From an uncultured Campylobacter sp. (GTDB lineage: Bacteria; Campylobacterota; Campylobacteria; Campylobacterales; Campylobacteraceae): 7,535 nt of DNA. The notes under the pieces were generated by a model, which was not told where the DNA came from, did no database searches, and saw only the letters and a program-made list of their open reading frames with translations. Where the stretch lies: NCBI RefSeq assembly GCF_938045775.1, contig NZ_CALIBH010000091.1, positions 1 to 7,535 on the forward strand. The letters are read 5' to 3'. This document shows positions 4,600 to 7,535 of this stretch, one piece after another. Position numbers and translations under genes: made by a program. The number at the start of each line of letters is the position of its first letter. The first letter of the stretch is position 1.

Positions 4600-6066
4600 T
4601 TACTGCTCGTAAAAGCCGCTCGGTTTGGAGATCGTGTCGATGTAGATGTTTTTGGTCTGGGTGTAGTGCTCCAGGATCATCTTGTGCGTCTCGCGACCGA
4701 TGCCCGATTCTTTGTAGCCGCCAAACGGCGCGCCGGCGTGGATCTGGTTGTAGGTATTGACCCACACGCGACCCGTCTCAAGCAGGCGTGCGACCGTGAG
4801 CGCCTTTGCGATGTCGCGCGTAAATACGGCACCGCCTAGTCCGTAGAGGCTGTCGTTCGCCATGCGGACGAGCTCGTCTTGATCTTTAAATTTAATCACG
4901 ACGCCCACAGGACCGAAGATCTCCTCCTGCGCCACGCGCATGTCGTTGCGCACGTCCACGAGTAGCGTAGGCTCGACGAAAGCCTCTCCCGCGCTGTGTC
5001 GCTTGCCGCCCACGGCGATCTTAGCGCCCTCCTCTACGCCGATTTTTACGTACTCTAAAATTTTATCGGCTTGCTTTTTGTTGATCTGGCATCCCATCTG
5101 GGTGTTCGGATCGAGCGGATCGCCCACCTTGATGCGCTTAAATTTCTCCACGAGCGCCGGTACGAATTTATCGTAGATGCCCTCCTGCACGAAGATCCTG
5201 CTTCCCGCGCAGCAGACCTGACCTTGATTGAAAAGAATTCCCAGCTGCACGCCGTCGATCGCAACGTCGAAGTCGCAATCATCAAAGATGATATTTGCGC
5301 TCTTGCCGCCAAGCTCAAGCGTAGCGGGGATAATCTTTTGCGCCGCGGCTAACGCGATGCCTCTGCCGACCTCGGTAGAGCCGGTGAATGCAAGCTTATC
5401 GAGCCCTTTGTGAGTGCGGACGAACTCGCCTGCTTTGCTTCCCTTGCCGGTTACTACGTTGATGACGCCCTTTGGAAGCAGCGGCGCGATTAGGCGGATG
5501 AACTCCAAAATGCTAAGGCTGGTTTCGGAGCTTGGCTTAAATACGCACGTATCGCCCGCGGCAAGTAACGGAGCGAGCTTCCACGCGCCCATCAAAAACG
5601 GGAAATTCCACGGCACGATCTGTCCTACTACGCCGATCGGCTCGCGTAAAACGACGGATAGATAGCGCTCTTTTAGCATATTGGCGCTGCCCTCCTCGCC
5701 CAAGATCACGCCCGCAAAATAGCGGAAATGTTCGATCGACCACGCTACGTCGACCGCGCGCGTCTCGCGGATCGGCTTGCCGTTGTCGATAGTCTCTACG
5801 GTAGCGATGAACTCGGCGTTTTGCTCTAAGACGTCGGCGATCTTATTTAGCAGTGCGCTGCGCTCATAAACGCTGGTGCGGCGGAAGCTCTCAAACGCCT
5901 TGCGGGCTGCGGCGACCGCTCTATCGACGTCCGCCTTGCTAGCATCTGCGATCTTTGAAATTTTCTCGCCGGTAGCGGGATTAAAAACGTCTAGGCTCGC
6001 GCCGCCTTCGGCACCCACAAACTCGCCGTCGATGAAAAGCTTATAGCTTGGTTGGATTGTAGCCAT
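4600..6066 (-). CDS. NAD(P)-dependent aldehyde dehydrogenase
   Basis: The enzyme oxidises an aldehyde to the acid with NAD(P)+, in the cytoplasm. At 488 residues it is full length for the classical ALDH superfamily. Landmarks in order: PWNFP (152-156, oxyanion Asn154), FKPSSET (176-182, nucleotide-binding Lys177), FTGSTEVGR (227-235), TLELGGKS (249-256, general base Glu251), NQGQVCCAGSR (280-290, catalytic Cys285 by alignment with Cys302 of ALDH2), EEIFGPV (381-387) and PFGGYKESGIGRETHKM (447-463). The C-terminal half resembles E. coli AldB. The position three residues after Lys177, usually Glu in NAD-specific enzymes, is Ser180, so NADP+ may be accepted. AAGGAG precedes the ATG by six bases. 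The gene has its own TATAAT and a strong terminator, so it is a single-gene unit. The natural substrate cannot be read from sequence; short aliphatic aldehydes are the usual guess. Confidence 0.95.
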   Translation of the reverse strand: MATIQPSYKLFIDGEFVGAEGGASLDVFNPATGEKISKIADASKADVDRAVAAARKAFESFRRTSVYERSALLNKIADVLEQNAEFIATVETIDNGKPIRETRAVDVAWSIEHFRYFAGVILGEEGSANMLKERYLSVVLREPIGVVGQIVPWNFPFLMGAWKLAPLLAAGDTCVFKPSSETSLSILEFIRLIAPLLPKGVINVVTGKGSKAGEFVRTHKGLDKLAFTGSTEVGRGIALAAAQKIIPATLELGGKSANIIFDDCDFDVAIDGVQLGILFNQGQVCCAGSRIFVQEGIYDKFVPALVEKFKRIKVGDPLDPNTQMGCQINKKQADKILEYVKIGVEEGAKIAVGGKRHSAGEAFVEPTLLVDVRNDMRVAQEEIFGPVGVVIKFKDQDELVRMANDSLYGLGGAVFTRDIAKALTVARLLETGRVWVNTYNQIHAGAPFGGYKESGIGRETHKMILEHYTQTKNIYIDTISKPSGFYEQ

Positions 6067-6098
6067 GCTTACTCCTTACGTGAAATATGACATTTACT

Positions 6099-6104
6099 AT
6101 TATA
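6099..6104 (-). promoter_or_regulatory. -10 element of the aldehyde dehydrogenase gene
   Basis: The minus strand reads GATATATAATAGT with a perfect TATAAT 33 bp upstream of the ATG, leaving a leader of about 26 bases that holds the AAGGAG site. No clear -35 box is seen. No operator-like inverted repeat is evident near it. Confidence 0.68.
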
Positions 6105-6196
6105 TATCCGCGGCGGTTAATGCGGCATAAATTTTGTAGCGAAAATCGGTTAAAATTTCGTAGTATGTAAATTTAAGAAGTAACGCGGCGCGTGCG

Positions 6197-6662
6197 AAAT
6201 TTTAAAATTTAATCTACGCGCACGATACGTGGGCTTTTGAGCAGCTTTAAAGCGGCGTTAAATTTAAGCTCTCGCGAGTAGCGAAATTTCAAAATGTAAC
6301 GTTTATGAAACGAGAGCGGAAATTCGGCTGCGCGAAATTTTAAAATTTCGCTCCGATAAAATTTTAAAATTTGGCTCCGCCTGGATTTTAAATTCGGCTT
6401 CGTTAAAATTTTGAAATTTTGTAAGGTAAAATTTTAGAAACATTTTGCGGAATAAATTTCTAAAACTATCTTTAGCGGAGCGGGCGAGCGGTTTAAATTT
6501 ACGGCGCACGGCGGGCAGATCCGCGAATGCGCTTCAAACTATAGCCTGCCGATAAATTTTAAAATTTTGCGGGATAAAATTTCATAATTCGGCTTCGTCG
6601 GAGTTTTGAATCGGACTTCATTAAAATTTTAAAATTTAGTCTGGTTGAGAATTTTAAAATTT
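6197..6662. repeat. Cluster of 14-bp palindromes AAATTTTAAAATTT
   Basis: Perfect copies lie at 6197-6210, 6335-6348, 6359-6372, 6554-6567 and 6624-6637; 6649-6662 matches at 13 of 14. Spacers are irregular (24 to 195 bp between starts), so this is a cluster rather than a regular array. Confidence 0.88.
6414..6473. repeat. Diverged direct repeat of about 60 bp, copy A
   Basis: It starts AAATTTTGTAAGGTAAAATT and ends ACTATCTTT. It matches 6657-6718 along its length with scattered substitutions and a 2-bp length difference, in the same orientation. Confidence 0.75.
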
Positions 6663-6718
6663 TGTGAAGTAAAATTTCTAAAATATTTTTTTGAAATGGA
6701 ATTTCTACAACTATCTTT
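6657..6718. repeat. Diverged direct repeat of about 60 bp, copy B
   Basis: It starts AAATTTTGTGAAGTAAAATT and ends ACTATCTTT, starting 243 bp after copy A. Both copies are followed by GC-rich sequence containing GCGAGC. Together they suggest duplication of a unit of roughly 240 bp that has since diverged. Confidence 0.75.
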
Positions 6719-6805
6719 CGCGCGAGCTTTGCAAGCCCATAACGCTTGCTTGTAAGGCTCCGCTTGGTACGGGCGGCTTTTGAGCAAGACGAGAGGGCGA
6801 CGCCG

Positions 6806-6825
6806 AAAACAGCCGCGGCTGTTTT
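6806..6825. terminator. Perfect 20-bp palindrome, terminator-like on both strands
   Basis: AAAACAGCCGCGGCTGTTTT is perfectly self-complementary and is followed by another T on the plus strand, with A before the T run on the other. As RNA it would fold with CAGC/GCTG in the stem and a tight CGCG loop, giving an A-tract/stem/U-tract shape. No gene ends just before it on either strand, so it may be left from a lost gene. Confidence 0.45.
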
Positions 6826-6878
6826 TCAAAAGCAATGCAGGGCGCAGCCCGCTCTCACGCAGCCGCTCGAGCACGTAA

Positions 6879-7079
6879 CGGGCAACTGCTCGCGCCTTTG
6901 GGAGCCGTGGCGAAGCTTTTATCGCGGCGGATCGGACGCCTGCCCCGCTCATCGGGCTTGGGGATTACGAGGGCCGTCTGCAGCATTTTGCAAGCGATCA
7001 TCTAGACAAAGTCCCGCTAAGCAAGGCGGAATTTTTCCGCTCGATGCAAGATAGCAAGGCCAAAAACGTTAAGTGCTGA
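6879..7079 (+). pseudogene. YbdD/YjiX-family (DUF466, CstA-associated) gene remnant
   Basis: The frame ending at TGA 7077-7079 reads APLIGLGDYEGRLQHFASDH, then LDKVPLSKAEFFRSM and QDSKAKNVKC. It aligns with the small YbdD/YjiX proteins (about 65 residues; E. coli IGMPDYDNYVEHM...H..EEFFRERQ...CC), encoded beside the CstA-type peptide/pyruvate carriers. The DY, H, H, EFFR and Q positions are kept. The family usually ends in two Cys; here there is one. The frame has no ATG, GTG or TTG between the stop codon at 6876-6878 and the conserved part. A neighbouring frame reads RLWEPWRSFYR just upstream (6893-6925), resembling the family's N-terminal helix, so one frameshift near 6930-6945 may have broken the gene. 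No cstA is present upstream. It is best treated as a pseudogene, though a sequencing error is possible. Confidence 0.7.
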
Positions 7080-7422
7080 TAGCGGCGAAAGGGCGCGGGC
7101 GCGCCGCACGAATTTCTGCCGCCTAGAGTCTCTTTGCATAAATTTTAGCTCGCGACGCCGTAAGAGTTGCCGCCTAAAGCCACGCGGTGGGGGCTGTACG
7201 TAAGATTTAGCTCACCTCGACGAGGGATCGCGCCAAATTTTACAAAGATAGAATTCGCGTAAATTTAAACGATAAATTTTGCCACCTAGCAAGAGCGTAG
7301 CAAATTCTGCCGCACGACGTCAAGGATTTTACCTCTGCGCTGCAAATTTTACCCTCGCAACGAAAATTTAATTCTTATGTCGAAAAAGGCGCAATTTTAA
7401 TCCTAGCATCGCGGTTTAAATT
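7080..7422. other. Non-coding stretch with degenerate short repeats
   Basis: No gene is supported on either strand. The word TGCC(G/A)CCTA recurs at 7117, 7168 and 7280, each near AAATTTT or AAGATTTAGCTC, which suggests a decayed repeat without a fixed period. No promoter or terminator can be assigned with confidence to the YbdD remnant or to the gene entering from the right. Confidence 0.55.
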
Positions 7423-7431
7423 TTAAAATTT
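7418..7431. repeat. 14-bp palindrome AAATTTTAAAATTT overlapping a stop codon
   Basis: Perfect copy whose centre supplies the TAA stop (7423-7425) and the last two codons (Lys-Phe) of the minus-strand gene entering from the right. Confidence 0.9.
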
Positions 7432-7535
7432 AGGCTCGAAAAAGGTCTCTTCGTGGATGTTGGCGAAGGCGGCTTGCAGGCTGATAAAAAACCTCGGATG
7501 GGCCTTTTCGTACTGCGCCAAAAGCTCCTTCGTAG
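7423..7535 (-). CDS. Unrecognised protein, C-terminal fragment
   Basis: The last 36 complete codons before TAA read TKELLAQYEKAHPRFFISLQ, then AAFANIHEETFFEPKF. The composition is that of a real soluble protein, with an amphipathic helix followed by an aromatic-rich tail, and it ends exactly where the repeat-type non-coding DNA begins. I do not recognise the family. The gene runs off the right edge, so length, start and domains are unknown. The final Lys-Phe is encoded by the 14-bp palindrome, so the natural end may once have been elsewhere. There is no hairpin terminator just after the stop. Confidence 0.65.
   Translation of the reverse strand, partial: TKELLAQYEKAHPRFFISLQAAFANIHEETFFEPKF

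Larger units (their letters stand above)
6110..6878. other. Repeat-dense non-coding stretch upstream of the dehydrogenase gene
   Basis: No gene is supported here. From 6197 to about 6720 AT-rich words (AAATTTTAAAATTT and relatives) alternate with GC-rich spacers such as GGCTCCGCC and CGGCTTCG. It contains five of the eight perfect 14-bp palindromes and a diverged 60-bp direct repeat. From 6725 to 6878 the sequence is GC-rich, unlike the preceding repeats, and contains a perfect 20-bp palindrome. Reading frames seen on either strand are low-complexity products of the repeats. Confidence 0.75.

Noticed and set aside
6303..6509. Minus-strand open frame with repeated FKI/NFK peptides
   Set aside because: The peptides are translations of AAATTTTAAAATTT-type repeats, so the frame is a product of composition.
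6629..6952. Minus-strand open frame of 107 codons
   Set aside because: It crosses the AT-rich repeats, the 20-bp palindrome and the antisense of the YbdD remnant, with no family match.

Overview
The window looks like chromosomal DNA from a GC-richer Campylobacter (Campylobacterota), perhaps an oral species of the C. gracilis / C. showae / C. rectus type. This is recognition, not a search result. It rests on the style of the ThiL, DUF417, EexN and YbdD-type proteins, on AAGGAG-type ribosome binding sites, and on many AAATTT-rich words scattered through otherwise GC-rich DNA.

Layout, left to right. Positions 1-146 hold the N-terminal end of a DUF417/YkgB-like membrane protein (minus strand, runs off the edge). 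Positions 335-1606 hold thiL (thiamine-monophosphate kinase, minus), whose two conserved halves are separated by about 145 residues of in-frame tandem repeats. Positions 1607-2255 are largely non-coding, with a leader hairpin, one copy of a dispersed repeat and a possible decayed reading frame. Positions 2256-3620 encode a helical-repeat (TPR-like) lipoprotein (minus). Positions 3621-4240 are non-coding and hold the second copy of the dispersed repeat. Positions 4241-4462 encode a small EexN-family lipoprotein in a visibly AT-richer island. Positions 4600-6066 encode a full-length aldehyde dehydrogenase (minus) with its own promoter and a strong terminator. Positions 6067-6878 are a repeat-dense non-coding stretch. 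Positions 6879-7079 (plus) hold a YbdD/YjiX-family remnant with no usable in-frame start. Positions 7423-7535 hold the C-terminal end of an unrecognised protein (minus).

The intact genes all lie on the minus strand but are separated by gaps of 137-812 bp. Several have their own TATAAT-like element and Shine-Dalgarno site, so most look like single-gene units rather than one operon. No shared pathway connects them: cofactor biosynthesis (ThiL), aldehyde oxidation, two envelope lipoproteins and an inner-membrane protein.

The most unusual content is repetitive DNA. A 14-bp palindrome, AAATTTTAAAATTT, occurs eight times, in gaps and once across a stop codon. An 18-bp tandem repeat lies 3' of thiL. 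A dispersed repeat of about 90-100 bp brackets the lipoprotein gene in direct orientation. A 93-bp in-frame repeat expands a surface loop of ThiL. Similar AAATTT-type words recur in the thiL insert, the lipoprotein linker and the gaps, so one family of short repeats may be seeding both non-coding DNA and protein linkers. No CRISPR array, tRNA, rRNA, insertion sequence or complete novel defence or secretion system is visible.
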